Assembly: GCF_002127965.1 (NCBI RefSeq)
Contig: NZ_CP018787.1
Span: 1,922,001-1,986,000 of the forward strand
Direction of reading: 5' to 3'
From: Oxalobacter formigenes
GTDB taxonomy: Bacteria > Pseudomonadota > Gammaproteobacteria > Burkholderiales > Burkholderiaceae_D
Length of the DNA: 64,000 nucleotides
Of this stretch, positions 1-7,301 are shown piece by piece. Position numbers and translations under genes: made by a program. Below the pieces are notes generated by a model. It was not told where the DNA came from and searched no databases. It saw only the letters and a list, made by a program, of their open reading frames with translations. Numbering within the stretch: position 1 is the first letter of the stretch; each line of letters starts with the position of its first letter.

Positions 1-1
1 A

Positions 2-430
2 ACCGGTATCTGTCACGCGAAAGCCAACCTGCTGGCAGCGCTTTTGCGTTCGCAGAGAATCCCGACCGGCATGTGCTACCAGCACCTGACGAAGAAAGAC
101 GATGATTCCGAAGGCTACTGCGTCCATTGCTTCAACGCCGTCCATGTGGGCCATCGCTGGATCAAGCTCGACGCCCGTGGCAACAACGACCGTGTCAGCG
201 TCGCATTCTCGCTGCACGACCCGGCGATCGCATTCGCCAACCGCCCGCAATACAATGAATTCTTCTGGCCCGGCATTTTCGCCAATCCGCACAGGGCCAG
301 CATGAACGCGCTGGAAGCGGCCAAAAACATGCAGGAACTGCTGAAAGCCCTGCCTGACCATATGCTGGAAGACCCGGACATCGTCGAAGTCGAGGCCGAA
401 GATGTCCGTTTGCGAAGCTGGTTCTGGTAA
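2..430 (+). CDS. Transglutaminase-like protein, C-terminal part (5' truncated)
   Basis: The reading frame is already open at the window edge, so the N-terminus is missing; 142 residues and a TAA stop are present. The first visible residues read TGICHAKANLLAALLRSQ, the typical transglutaminase-core block with the catalytic Cys (GxCxxKA). It is followed by HCFNAVHVGHRWIKLDARGN, which carries the His and Asp of the Cys-His-Asp triad. The layout matches the bacterial transglutaminase/protease-like superfamily, often of unknown substrate. The downstream gene starts about 400 bases later, so no operon is evident. The fold assignment is fairly secure; the reaction (cross-linking, deamidation or peptidase) cannot be read from the sequence. 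Confidence 0.75.
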   Translation, partial: TGICHAKANLLAALLRSQRIPTGMCYQHLTKKDDDSEGYCVHCFNAVHVGHRWIKLDARGNNDRVSVAFSLHDPAIAFANRPQYNEFFWPGIFANPHRASMNALEAAKNMQELLKALPDHMLEDPDIVEVEAEDVRLRSWFW

Positions 431-830
431 GAATCGGTGGGGACGGCAAGGCTTTTCCTGAAGATTGCCCCGATTAAAGCATCAAGCGCCAGAAAACGGG
501 AACCGGACTGGATTAATCCTTCAACAACTGACTTTTGAGCGGCTTTTTACGGGACAACACCTGTCGTGTAATCGCTGAAATCCGGACTGGACAATACCGT
601 TTTGACAGCACTGTGAGGGTTCATAACGGCCTGGTCAATTGCCTCATGTGGGATGATGACACCCGTATGAGGCACAACAGGAGATTGAAGCAGGTGTTTC
701 GTTTCAGCTGGCTTCAGGACAGATAATGGCAGCCAGAATCACTTTCGCCGTACCGTCCCCGGATCGGTTCAGGCCGGATTTTCCGGATATGGCACTCATG
801 AAATACAGTCATTTTTTCGGAAAACGACCG
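431..830. other. Intergenic stretch without a supported gene
   Basis: About 400 bases between the transglutaminase-like gene and the pentapeptide gene. Short open frames exist, but none has a recognisable product. An AGGA before an ATG at 726 could start a longer version of the next gene. No terminator or repeat was recognised. Confidence 0.4.
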
Positions 831-1385
831 ATGATCGAAAACAGAAGCCTTGAAAAAACCGATTTTAACGAGACCCCTCTCGCCGATGAATATCGAAAGT
901 GTGAGTTTGTATCCTGCAACTTTTCCGGACTGCATATCGACAACACCGGGTTCGATAAATGCGTTTTCAAACAATGCAATTTTGCCCTGTCGAGATTTTC
1001 ATGCAATCTGCAGGACATCAAATTCATTGACTGCAAAATGACCGGAGCGGACTTTACTGATATCGGCCTGTTTTCAAATGCGCTGCATTTCGAAAAAACA
1101 TTATTGAAATATGCCAGTTTTGCGTGTATCCGGATTCGGAAAAATCACTTTATCGATTGTGATCTGGGTGAAACCTATTTTCAGGGAGCGGATATCGCCC
1201 TTTCGGTTTTTGACAACTGTGATCTGAAGAAGGCCATTTTTACCGGTACCAATCTGGAAAAAGTGGATTTTTCAGGCTCATTCAATTTCTCGATCAATCC
1301 CGACACTTCCCGACTGAAAAAAACGATATTCCCCGAACAGGAACTGAGAGGTCTGGTGTCACATCTGGATATCATCATCAAATAA
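831..1385 (+). CDS. Pentapeptide-repeat protein
   Basis: About 184 residues from ATG 831. Most of the chain follows the A(D/N)LXX-type pentapeptide pattern (CEFVSCNFSGLHIDN, FDKCVFKQCNF, FIDCDLGETYFQGAD, FDNCDLKKAIFTGTNLEKVDF), which folds as a right-handed quadrilateral beta-helix. The opening IENRSLEKTDFNE and the ending resemble the Qnr/McbG-like group common in Bacteroidetes and Proteobacteria, which favours the 831 start. The same frame is open from ATG 726, which has a better Shine-Dalgarno (AGGA), so the start is uncertain. Members of the group can mimic DNA and protect gyrase, but many have no known role and none is claimed here. It is cytosolic by appearance, with no signal peptide. 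Confidence 0.8.
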   Translation: MIENRSLEKTDFNETPLADEYRKCEFVSCNFSGLHIDNTGFDKCVFKQCNFALSRFSCNLQDIKFIDCKMTGADFTDIGLFSNALHFEKTLLKYASFACIRIRKNHFIDCDLGETYFQGADIALSVFDNCDLKKAIFTGTNLEKVDFSGSFNFSINPDTSRLKKTIFPEQELRGLVSHLDIIIK

Positions 1386-1515
1386 AAACCATAAGGATCA
1401 GGGCATTGAATGGAACCGCTTCAATACGGCAAGCAGCAGGTTTTCTGTCGCAAAAAAATGACTCCGGCCCGAAACGACCGGACAGGATGAGAAACGTCAC
1501 TTTTTCAACAGACAC

Positions 1516-2316
1516 ATGATCGCCACAAAAACCATCCCGGTCAAAAACTGGATCACTCCCTCGAAATTGCCCGGAGTCGATGTCGTCATCAATCCCTACG
1601 TCGGCTGTCCGCACAAATGCGTGTATTGCTATGCCGGGTTCATGAAGACCTTCACGAACCATGAAGAGGACTGGGGCGATTTTCTCGACGTCAAACACTG
1701 CGACAAACCCGTTTCCACAAAACGGCTCGACGGCAAAAACATCGTCATCAGTTCCGTCACCGACCCGTACAACGCTTTCGAGAAGCAATACCGGGTCACA
1801 CGGCACTTGCTCGAACAATTGCAGGAGTGCAGGGCCAATATCACCATCATCACCAAGTCCGACCTGATTCTTCGGGACATCGACCTGATCAGCCAGCTGG
1901 AAAACGTCGAAGTCGCCCTTTCCGTCAATTCCCTTGACGACACATTTCGCCGCCATTTCGAACCCCGTGCCCCAACGTCCAAAAGACGCATTGACGCATT
2001 GCGCCAGCTCCACGTTGCGGGGATCAAAACCGTCCTGTTCATGTCCCCCATCTTCCCCGGCATAACCGATTTTCGGGAAATCGTTAAAGCCACTCGCGCA
2101 TGGGTCGATACTTACTGGTTCGAAAACCTGAACCTCAAAAACACCGCACGCAATCAGGTCGCCCGTGCCATCGGGCAGCACTACCCCGGACTGATTCCCC
2201 TCTATCGCACGATCTACCGGGATGGCGACAAAACGTATTGGTACAGACTCATTGATGAAATCGAAAACTACTGTACTGAAAAAGATATCCCTTTCCGGAA
2301 CGTCTTCCATCCATGA
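1516..2316 (+). CDS. Radical SAM protein, spore-photolyase-like (SPL) family
   Basis: 266 residues. CPHKCVYCY near residues 31-39 is the CxxxCxxC motif that binds the 4Fe-4S cluster and S-adenosylmethionine. The order that follows (VISSVTDPYNAFE, ITIITKSDLILRD, VEVALSVNSLDD, EPRAPTSKRRIDALRQLHVAGI) matches the COG1533 SPL/Rv2578c-like family. Members cleave SAM to a 5'-deoxyadenosyl radical; apart from true spore photolyase, substrates are mostly unknown. There is no spore context here, so a DNA-repair role is not implied. It converges with the minus-strand gene ending at 2343, only 26 bases away. Confidence 0.85.
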   Translation: MIATKTIPVKNWITPSKLPGVDVVINPYVGCPHKCVYCYAGFMKTFTNHEEDWGDFLDVKHCDKPVSTKRLDGKNIVISSVTDPYNAFEKQYRVTRHLLEQLQECRANITIITKSDLILRDIDLISQLENVEVALSVNSLDDTFRRHFEPRAPTSKRRIDALRQLHVAGIKTVLFMSPIFPGITDFREIVKATRAWVDTYWFENLNLKNTARNQVARAIGQHYPGLIPLYRTIYRDGDKTYWYRLIDEIENYCTEKDIPFRNVFHP

Positions 2317-2342
2317 ACCGTCTTCCTGTTGCACTGCCTGTT

Positions 2343-3152
2343 TTACAAACGGATAAGCGAATGCGACGAAGGCGAAACGCCACCTTGTGCGATCAGCTCG
2401 GGCATCAGCATTTTCCGGTATTCATAAACATCGGTCCGGTAACCACGGCAGGAAGCGCAATACGGGCGATACTCACGGGTATCGAATCTGAAACTGTGCC
2501 ACTTGTCATCGTCCCGCTTTTGCGTCAGCTGGGACGTTTCGAAATAAAGCGTTTCCATGTTTGTTTTGAATGCTCCCGTTACCGTTCCGTCAGCTGAAAT
2601 GGTATCCGAAAATATTTGTGCGATACGAGTATGGGCTGCCTCCCATACCAGCATTCTCTTCACCGCTTTGACAGCCGCCTTTTTCGTCACATACGTCACT
2701 TTTCCTTTGTTATCGGCTTCCAGGATCGACTTGACCTTTCTTATCGTGTCATCCGCACTTTTCAGGGTGATCTCGAAAGCACGGACATTGTCCATGCAAT
2801 GTTCCTTCTCGGCACGCCGACTTTGATTCGAGATTTCATCACTGACAATGATGACGATTTCACGGGAACCCCGGGAATGCGGATAAAATCCCCCTGAAAC
2901 AGACATCAATCCGGTTTTGTATTGTCCCGGAGCCAGATAAAGAGATTCATTGCTGCCCGGATCACATTTTCCCAGATAATTGATTTTTGCCCTGTATCGA
3001 CCGCTTCTCAAGGCCTCCGTCACAATGGAAAAACGTGTCGCCCCATAATTTTTCGCAATCGATGTAATGCCCTGATCCCATTTATCCGCTCTGGGGCGGT
3101 TGTAAATCAGGCTGTGATTGGTAACCAGTACCGGTTCTGTCACGAGAGACAT
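2343..3152 (-). CDS. Unknown protein at the 3' end of the DUF2589 cluster
   Basis: 269 residues from ATG 3152, chosen because AGGAG lies at ideal spacing; the frame is open further upstream to 3206. I do not recognise the family. There is no signal peptide or membrane segment. The middle is rich in Lys and Ala with helical character (VTKKAAVKAVKRMLVWEAAHTRIAQIF). The end has CASCRGYRTDVYEYRKML, whose paired Cys might bind metal or form a disulphide. It lies 82 bases after the last DUF2589 gene on the same strand, so it is probably the distal gene of that cluster. Confidence 0.65.
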   Translation of the reverse strand: MSLVTEPVLVTNHSLIYNRPRADKWDQGITSIAKNYGATRFSIVTEALRSGRYRAKINYLGKCDPGSNESLYLAPGQYKTGLMSVSGGFYPHSRGSREIVIIVSDEISNQSRRAEKEHCMDNVRAFEITLKSADDTIRKVKSILEADNKGKVTYVTKKAAVKAVKRMLVWEAAHTRIAQIFSDTISADGTVTGAFKTNMETLYFETSQLTQKRDDDKWHSFRFDTREYRPYCASCRGYRTDVYEYRKMLMPELIAQGGVSPSSHSLIRL

Positions 3153-3234
3153 ATCTTTTCTCCTGTCACGTCTTTCGTGCGGTTGCCGATACTGTTGAAC
3201 CGGCAACCGCTGTTTAATCGGTTACCCGATATCA

Positions 3235-3801
3235 TCAGCTGCCACCGCCAACCGGAATCGGTTCGATCACCGACGCGAATACCGTGGACAGTTTCGCCAT
3301 CCCTTCGGCAGGTGCCTGCTGCGCTGCCCGTGCATAAATTTCATACTTGGCCGACTGGTCGGTCGTGCGGGTATGTTCGGAACCGGCCGTGACACTACCC
3401 GAAATCTGTGCGTGGAATCCCCAGAAAGACATGCTCGTATCCACTTTGGATGTCGCCGACGTGTTGGATTTGTCCACCACCTGTTCCTTGACTTCCATCG
3501 TGAAACGAACCGTCGCTTCATCCATCGTGAACGCAGGCACCGGCACCAGCGAAATCAGCGGTGCCGTTACGGTCACCTGTTGAGGCGTGATATTGCCACT
3601 GCCATCGGTTACCTGACGCGTCAGGTTGAATGAGAGCGTTTTGGTCCCCTTTTCCGGATCGCCATCGATAAATGCCAGCTTGTAGACATAATCAAGATAA
3701 ACCCTGCATAACTCCGACTGTCCTTTCGCCACTTCGATAATCGGCGTACAGACCAGCAAACCCAGCGGCAAACCCGCAAATTTGTCAGTGATATCTGCCA
3801 T
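3235..3801 (-). CDS. DUF2589 family protein
   Basis: 188 residues. The order is recognisable as DUF2589: a short leader (FAGLPLGLLVCTPIIEVAKGQ), a beta-rich core with APLISLVPVPAFTMDEATVRFTMEV, a serine/threonine-rich stretch (SNTSATSKVDTSMSFWGFHA), and the closing block QQAPAEGMAKLSTVFASVIEPIP. The family has no established function. A Shine-Dalgarno (GGAAGG) precedes ATG 3801. It sits 18 bases after the neighbouring DUF2589-like gene, consistent with one transcript and possibly a hetero-complex. No secretion signal is visible. Confidence 0.8.
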   Translation of the reverse strand: MADITDKFAGLPLGLLVCTPIIEVAKGQSELCRVYLDYVYKLAFIDGDPEKGTKTLSFNLTRQVTDGSGNITPQQVTVTAPLISLVPVPAFTMDEATVRFTMEVKEQVVDKSNTSATSKVDTSMSFWGFHAQISGSVTAGSEHTRTTDQSAKYEIYARAAQQAPAEGMAKLSTVFASVIEPIPVGGGS

Positions 3802-3819
3802 GATGCACCTTCCTTTCTG

Positions 3820-4335
3820 TTAAAGAAGCTTGATCGCTTCATTGGTAACCCGGGAAATACCCTCAGGCGGCGCTTCCCGTTTGAAAACCAGTTCGATTTC
3901 CTGACCCGGTTCTTCAACTTTTCCGGACGCATCCGGCAAATCGTTTTTTCCTTCTGTATTCTGCGTCCGGCGCAAAGGTTGCAACGAGACCTTCAACGGT
4001 CCTCCTGGCCTGTCAACTGACGTCGTGACCCGCATCTTCAGTTTCACTTCATCGAGATTGAACGTGTTGTGGTGCACCAGCGCCACCAGCGGGACATCGA
4101 TTGTTTTCATAACGCCCGTATCGTCCGGAAATGGAATCACGACTTTACGCGTCACCGGAGCCAATGCATTCTCCGCCAGATCGTTCGTTTCGTCTTCGCC
4201 GGACTGTCGCAAAACATTCGCCGGTCTGAAATAATTCCAGTATTCGTCCAGAGACGAACGGGTTACAGCCGTCTGTGCATCCAGCATCGCCTGATTGATT
4301 GCCGTGATCAGATCGGCCAGTCCGACCTCAGCCAT
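3820..4335 (-). CDS. DUF2589-like protein, second copy
   Basis: 171 residues, diverged from the neighbour but with the same plan: an N-terminal helical segment (LADLITAINQAMLDAQTAV), a beta-rich core (KTIDVPLVALVHHNTFNLDE followed by VKLKMRVTTSV), and a close (FKREAPPEGISRVTNEAIKLL) matching the DUF2589 PPEG-type ending. Its start overlaps the end of the upstream small gene (4328-4573) by 8 bases, so translation is probably coupled. The function is unknown. The pairing of two divergent copies suggests a multi-subunit assembly; that is inference. Confidence 0.7.
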   Translation of the reverse strand: MAEVGLADLITAINQAMLDAQTAVTRSSLDEYWNYFRPANVLRQSGEDETNDLAENALAPVTRKVVIPFPDDTGVMKTIDVPLVALVHHNTFNLDEVKLKMRVTTSVDRPGGPLKVSLQPLRRTQNTEGKNDLPDASGKVEEPGQEIELVFKREAPPEGISRVTNEAIKLL

Positions 4336-4573
4336 GACAGCCTCCGTTCGTCAACAGACGCAGAACCCGTTCGGCAGGCACATCGTATTTGTGCATCAAA
4401 GCGACCACGTCACTTCCTACCTCGACTACGTTATGATTGCCCTTGGGAACCGGAGCCCAGACGGCAAAGCGTCCGATTTCCGTTTTCACCCCGTCAATCT
4501 CCGTCGTCTGGTTTTCGCCCAGATCGGAAATGAAAACCCGGTTGGCTGTCAGTCTTGTCCATTCGTCCATCAT
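4328..4573 (-). CDS. Small unknown protein, paralogue of the gene at 6017-6253
   Basis: About 81 residues from ATG 4573 (or the adjacent ATG 4570); AGGGGGA lies just upstream and decides the start. The sequence (MDEWTRLTANRVFISDLGEN, then EIGRFAVWAPVP and VVEVGSDVVALMHKYDVPAERVLRLL) aligns along its full length with the small protein encoded at 6017-6253. I do not recognise the family. There is no membrane segment or signal. It begins the run leading into the two DUF2589 genes and lies about 65 bases below a 22-bp element also found before the gene at 24513-25109. Confidence 0.7.
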   Translation of the reverse strand: MMDEWTRLTANRVFISDLGENQTTEIDGVKTEIGRFAVWAPVPKGNHNVVEVGSDVVALMHKYDVPAERVLRLLTNGGCHG

Positions 4574-4637
4574 CGTCTCCCCCTGATTGATAAATGTTTT
4601 CTTGTGGAGAGTTTTGCTTTTTTCCTGCATGGAGGAA

Positions 4638-4659
4638 ATGACACCGATAACGTATTGAC
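4638..4659 (-). promoter_or_regulatory. 22-bp element shared with 25178-25199
   Basis: The same 22 bases occur here and at 25178-25199, in the same orientation relative to a minus-strand gene. In gene direction the element begins GTCAATACGTTATC and ends GGTGTCAT. It lies 65 bases before the start codon here and 69 bases before it at the other site. The flanking bases differ, so this is not a long duplication. A promoter or operator shared by two accessory units is the simplest reading. Confidence 0.55.
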
Positions 4660-4674
4660 AGGAGGTAAGACACG

Positions 4675-4704
4675 CCTGCAATTAGCCTGAAAACGGCTTG
4701 CAGG
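4675..4704. repeat. Imperfect inverted repeat upstream of the DUF2589 genes
   Basis: Arms CCTGCAA (4675-4681) and TTGCAGG (4698-4704), with an inner GCC/GGC pair. There is no T-run on the minus strand after the HTH genes, so it is a weak terminator candidate. It could be an operator, being 15 bases from the shared 22-bp element. Confidence 0.35.
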
Positions 4705-4820
4705 GAAAAAAGGAAACGGCTTCTCCAAAAACAGCAACCGCCAATATTGCCCTGTTTGAAGAACGTCATTGACGGTTGCTTTTAAAAATATCGTCCTGAA
4801 ATCAATGCGGCTGACAGGGA

Positions 4821-5012
4821 TTACCTGTCTTTCCCCTTCAACCGGATCGTCAGGGCGATGGCACTGGAAACCCCGAGACGACGATAAAGGTTTTCACGAT
4901 GCTTCATGACTGTCTGAAAATGAATGCCGAGTTCACGCGCAATCTGCTTGCAGGATTTTCCTTCCGCAATTTTTGCGGCAACCTCTCTTTGACGTGAAGT
5001 CAGCAGATTCAT
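4821..5012 (-). CDS. Minimal LuxR/GerE-type HTH protein (second of two)
   Basis: 63 residues from ATG 5012. LTSRQREVAAKIAEGKSCKQ, then IARELGIHFQTVMKHRENLYRRLGV, is a full LuxR-type DNA-binding domain with no receiver or ligand domain. No Shine-Dalgarno precedes ATG 5012. The same frame is open upstream across the 3' part of the preceding HTH gene, and a T8 run (5035-5042; A8 in the mRNA) lies at the junction. Slippage of one base there would fuse both domains into a single protein of about 135 residues. It could be an independent gene, the second half of a frameshifted gene, or a slippage product. Confidence 0.6.
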   Translation of the reverse strand: MNLLTSRQREVAAKIAEGKSCKQIARELGIHFQTVMKHRENLYRRLGVSSAIALTIRLKGKDR

Positions 5013-5031
5013 GGAAAGGAATTGAGACAAT

Positions 5032-5229
5032 TTATTTTTTTTCGACGGCAGTTCCTGCCAGCCTGACCATATTGCTGACGCCGCTTTTTTCCAGAATCCG
5101 GCTTCGGTGTTTTTTGACCGTATTCGTACTGATCCCCAGTTGAAAAGCGATCTGCTTGCAACCGGCACCACCCAGGGAAAGCTCAAGGATTTCCTTTTCG
5201 CGCGGCGTCAGTAACGGAGTGTTTTTCAT
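5032..5229 (-). CDS. Minimal LuxR/GerE-type HTH protein (first of two)
   Basis: 65 residues that are almost only a LuxR-type HTH: LTPREKEILELSLGGAGCKQ, then IAFQLGISTNTVKKHRSRILEKSGV. GGAGGG before ATG 5229 gives a good ribosome site. The stop codon follows directly after eight A residues in the mRNA. The protein lacks the receiver domain of NarL/FixJ regulators, so any input must come from expression level, a partner or fusion with the next frame. It is a natural candidate regulator of the surrounding DUF2589 cluster, by position only. Confidence 0.65.
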   Translation of the reverse strand: MKNTPLLTPREKEILELSLGGAGCKQIAFQLGISTNTVKKHRSRILEKSGVSNMVRLAGTAVEKK

Positions 5230-5389
5230 AAGCCCTCCCGGATTATTTCACCGTATGGAAACAAACATCTTCGTCCGGCAATGAAAAGAAGACCGGACAC
5301 ATCAATTATGATATTCCGGATAACATTTATCCATAAAACATGAAGGAAAAAGGTGGGAATGCAAAAACGAAAATTGCCGGAACATAAAA

Positions 5390-5412
5390 AAAGCAGGCAT
5401 AAAGCCTGCTTT
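5390..5412. terminator. Bidirectional Rho-independent terminator
   Basis: Perfect stem AAAGCAGGC / GCCTGCTTT with loop ATAAA and A/T runs on both sides. It lies between the DUF2589-like gene ending at 5527 and the HTH genes starting at 5229, so it would end the 6253-5527 transcript. Confidence 0.75.
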
Positions 5413-5526
5413 TAAAAATGCATACTACCTGTTCTTTTATTTATCCGGACAATTCAAAACCCTATTGCGACAACCGGAACCGGTTTGGCAAAAAATGAAA
5501 TCGGTCAGTGAACAGCCAGTGAATCC

Positions 5527-5862
5527 TTATCGTCCCGTGTCCAGATTCCAGGAATTGAAACGACGTTCGGCATCTCTTTTGACTGGAGGGTTTTTGCGCC
5601 TTTCCCGAATGACAACAGGCGCGAAGGAATCGATTGAAAGAAGCGAGGCAGAAACCATGATCGGCCTGAGTGAAACGGATTCATTCACATCCCTGACTGG
5701 CCTCCCGAAAATGAAAGCGACCGTTCTTGGATCGGCGTTAACGGGAATTTCCGACATTTTTCTCATGATTTCAATATAAGCCTTGCAAAGATCATCCTGT
5801 TTGAACTCACCCTCATCAGGCACTTTGCAAAGTGGCAAATGACTTTCTGTCTGATCATCCAT
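5527..5862 (-). CDS. Short DUF2589-like protein
   Basis: 111 residues from ATG 5862 (AAAGG 10 bases upstream). The stretch LPLCKVPDEGEFKQDDLCKA followed by YIEIMRKMSEIPVN aligns with the DUF2589 protein at 3235-3801 (LCRVYLDYVYKLAFIDGDPE). MVSASLLSIDSF matches its APLISLVPVPAF core. The homology then stops and the tail is basic (VIRERRKNPPVKRDAERRFN), with no counterpart of the usual second half. It is either a truncated family member or a separate short form. A terminator follows at 5390-5412. Confidence 0.55.
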   Translation of the reverse strand: MDDQTESHLPLCKVPDEGEFKQDDLCKAYIEIMRKMSEIPVNADPRTVAFIFGRPVRDVNESVSLRPIMVSASLLSIDSFAPVVIRERRKNPPVKRDAERRFNSWNLDTGR

Positions 5863-6016
5863 TTGACATACCTTTATCAATCGATTGCAGTTGTCTGTCA
5901 AACAACCGTACCGGGCAAAACATCGCCGGACCGCTGCCGACAATTTTGTACCCCCTCTGATTCATTTCCAAGCGACGCCTTCAAATCCTTTCAGTCCCAT
6001 ACCAGCCAAACCATTG

Positions 6017-6253
6017 TCAGCGCATGAATGAACCGAGTTTCATAACCAGTTCACCCGGCACATTGTATTTTTCCATCAAGGCAGAAAGATCATCCCCGAC
6101 CTCGACAATCCGGTGCCGGTCTGTTCCAGGTATAGACACCCATACTGCATATCGACCAAGGACAGTCTTCGTTCCTGCTATGTCCGCTTCCTGATTTTTG
6201 CCCAGATCGGAAATAAAAGAACGGTCACCGACAAGGTGCTTCCAAGTGTCCAT
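6017..6253 (-). CDS. Small unknown protein, paralogue of 4328-4573
   Basis: 78 residues from ATG 6253, preceded by GGAG at good spacing; an earlier in-frame start at 6280 lacks support. MDTWKHLVGDRSFISDLGKN, then LGRYAVWVSIPG, IVEVGDDLSALMEKYNVPGE and LVMKLG, matches the other small protein throughout. It is the first gene of the minus-strand accessory run and lies about 150 bases before the short DUF2589-like gene. Thus each small protein precedes a DUF2589-type gene, which suggests a functional pair. The family and function are unknown. Confidence 0.65.
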   Translation of the reverse strand: MDTWKHLVGDRSFISDLGKNQEADIAGTKTVLGRYAVWVSIPGTDRHRIVEVGDDLSALMEKYNVPGELVMKLGSFMR

Positions 6254-6753
6254 AAAGACTCCGACGCAGATAAAAAACAATAGCTTAGTTTCCCAATTTT
6301 GATCCTTTACGTCAACCGTTGAAATGAGTTGTTATTTTTACCCGAAAAACGGCACCCATGCACAAAAATCCTTTGTAAACAGAACGTTTTCAAAAAAATG
6401 TTACCTTACGGCAACACATTTATCAATAAAATTCATGCAAATTGAACAAAATCAAAGTGTGTATTGTCTCGCACCGTTATTATGAAACCGTTACTCGAGC
6501 AATTCCTGCAATATCATGAACTTTCTGCTCTTTAAACGCGTCCTTGTGACGCGTTTTTTTTATTCCCTCCCGAAAACACAAACTTATAAGACTCATTAAA
6601 TATCTTTATAAGCTTCAAGAAACTTATCACCTTTAATCATAAAAACAACGTTCAGCAAAAACAAGCCTTAAACGGATTGACCGAAGAGTTCGCCATTTCT
6701 AAAATGAGCCATAAATGAACCATTCCCATAACAAGAATAAAAAAGGAGAACTG
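6254..6753. other. 500-base AT-rich intergenic region
   Basis: Divergent promoter region between the minus-strand accessory cluster and the plus-strand gene at 6754. It holds the hairpin terminator at 6534-6560 with no upstream gene to account for it. No protein-coding frame is convincing. Confidence 0.4.
6534..6560 (+). terminator. Rho-independent terminator with no obvious gene upstream
   Basis: AACGCGTC / GACGCGTT stem with loop CTTGT, followed by eight T. No plus-strand coding frame lies upstream within the gap, so it may end a small RNA starting somewhere in 6430-6480. The RNA itself is inferred. Confidence 0.55.
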
Positions 6754-7104
6754 ATGAGATACGACAAACCCGGTTATGGTGACCCGAGTACATGGGCACC
6801 TCTTTTCGGACATCCGAACGACCCTCGCAACGATTGTGAAGAAGAGGAAATCAGACTTGCCAGACTGACCGCAGCGTTCACCCAACGAATAACAAACGAC
6901 ATCGTCAAAGACGACAGAACCGCCATTCTCGTTGCCGACAATCTGATTCGTTACACGACGGACATTGACATTGTCGACATCATCCGGGATGCCGTCCGGG
7001 GCAGGAAAGAAGCCGTTTTCAACGCTGTCAGGGACCTGCTGGAAGAATCGGTCAGGTGCATGGCGGAAACGCAGGCTATTAAACAAATGGAACTGGAAAA
7101 GTAA
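6754..7104 (+). CDS. Unknown acidic protein
   Basis: 116 residues. The start at ATG 6754 is fixed by AAAAAGGAGAACTG; an in-frame ATG at 6715 lacks a ribosome site. The family is not recognised. There is an acidic N-terminal third (DPRNDCEEEEIRLARL) and then helical segments (IVDIIRDAVRGRKEAVFNAV, RDLLEESVRCMAETQAIKQM). There is no signal peptide or transmembrane segment. A second small gene follows 62 bases later on the same strand with its own strong ribosome site, so the two may form an operon. Confidence 0.55.
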   Translation: MRYDKPGYGDPSTWAPLFGHPNDPRNDCEEEEIRLARLTAAFTQRITNDIVKDDRTAILVADNLIRYTTDIDIVDIIRDAVRGRKEAVFNAVRDLLEESVRCMAETQAIKQMELEK

Positions 7105-7166
7105 TTCGGTAAAACAATTGACCTGACAAATCGACAAAACAGGCCGTTACACAAAAGGAGAAAGTC

Positions 7167-7301
7167 ATGCAGTACAAATTTTACAAAAGCCCGTGGTTTT
7201 TACTGCTTGTTGCCTTTGCCATCTGGGGATGCGGTTACATCACCGCCGATGACATCCGTATAGAAAAACAAAAACAACTCAGTTGCCAATGGGAAAAATG
7301 A
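7167..7301 (+). CDS. Small single-span membrane protein or lipoprotein
   Basis: 44 residues starting at ATG 7167, after AAAGGAGAAAGTC. MQYKFYKSPWFLLLVAFAIW is a positively charged start followed by one hydrophobic helix. It continues GCGYITADDIRIEKQKQLSC and a short hydrophilic tail. The Cys at residue 22 after IWG is a poor lipobox, so a plain inner-membrane anchor is at least as likely. An open frame overlapping its stop (ATGA at 7298) continues to 7522 but is not well supported. Confidence 0.45.
   Translation: MQYKFYKSPWFLLLVAFAIWGCGYITADDIRIEKQKQLSCQWEK

Noticed and set aside
1378-2334. 318-codon minus-strand frame
   Set aside because: Antisense to the well-supported radical SAM gene, with no recognisable domain.
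5465-5779. 104-codon plus-strand frame
   Set aside because: Antisense to the DUF2589-like gene at 5527-5862, which has homology and a ribosome site.
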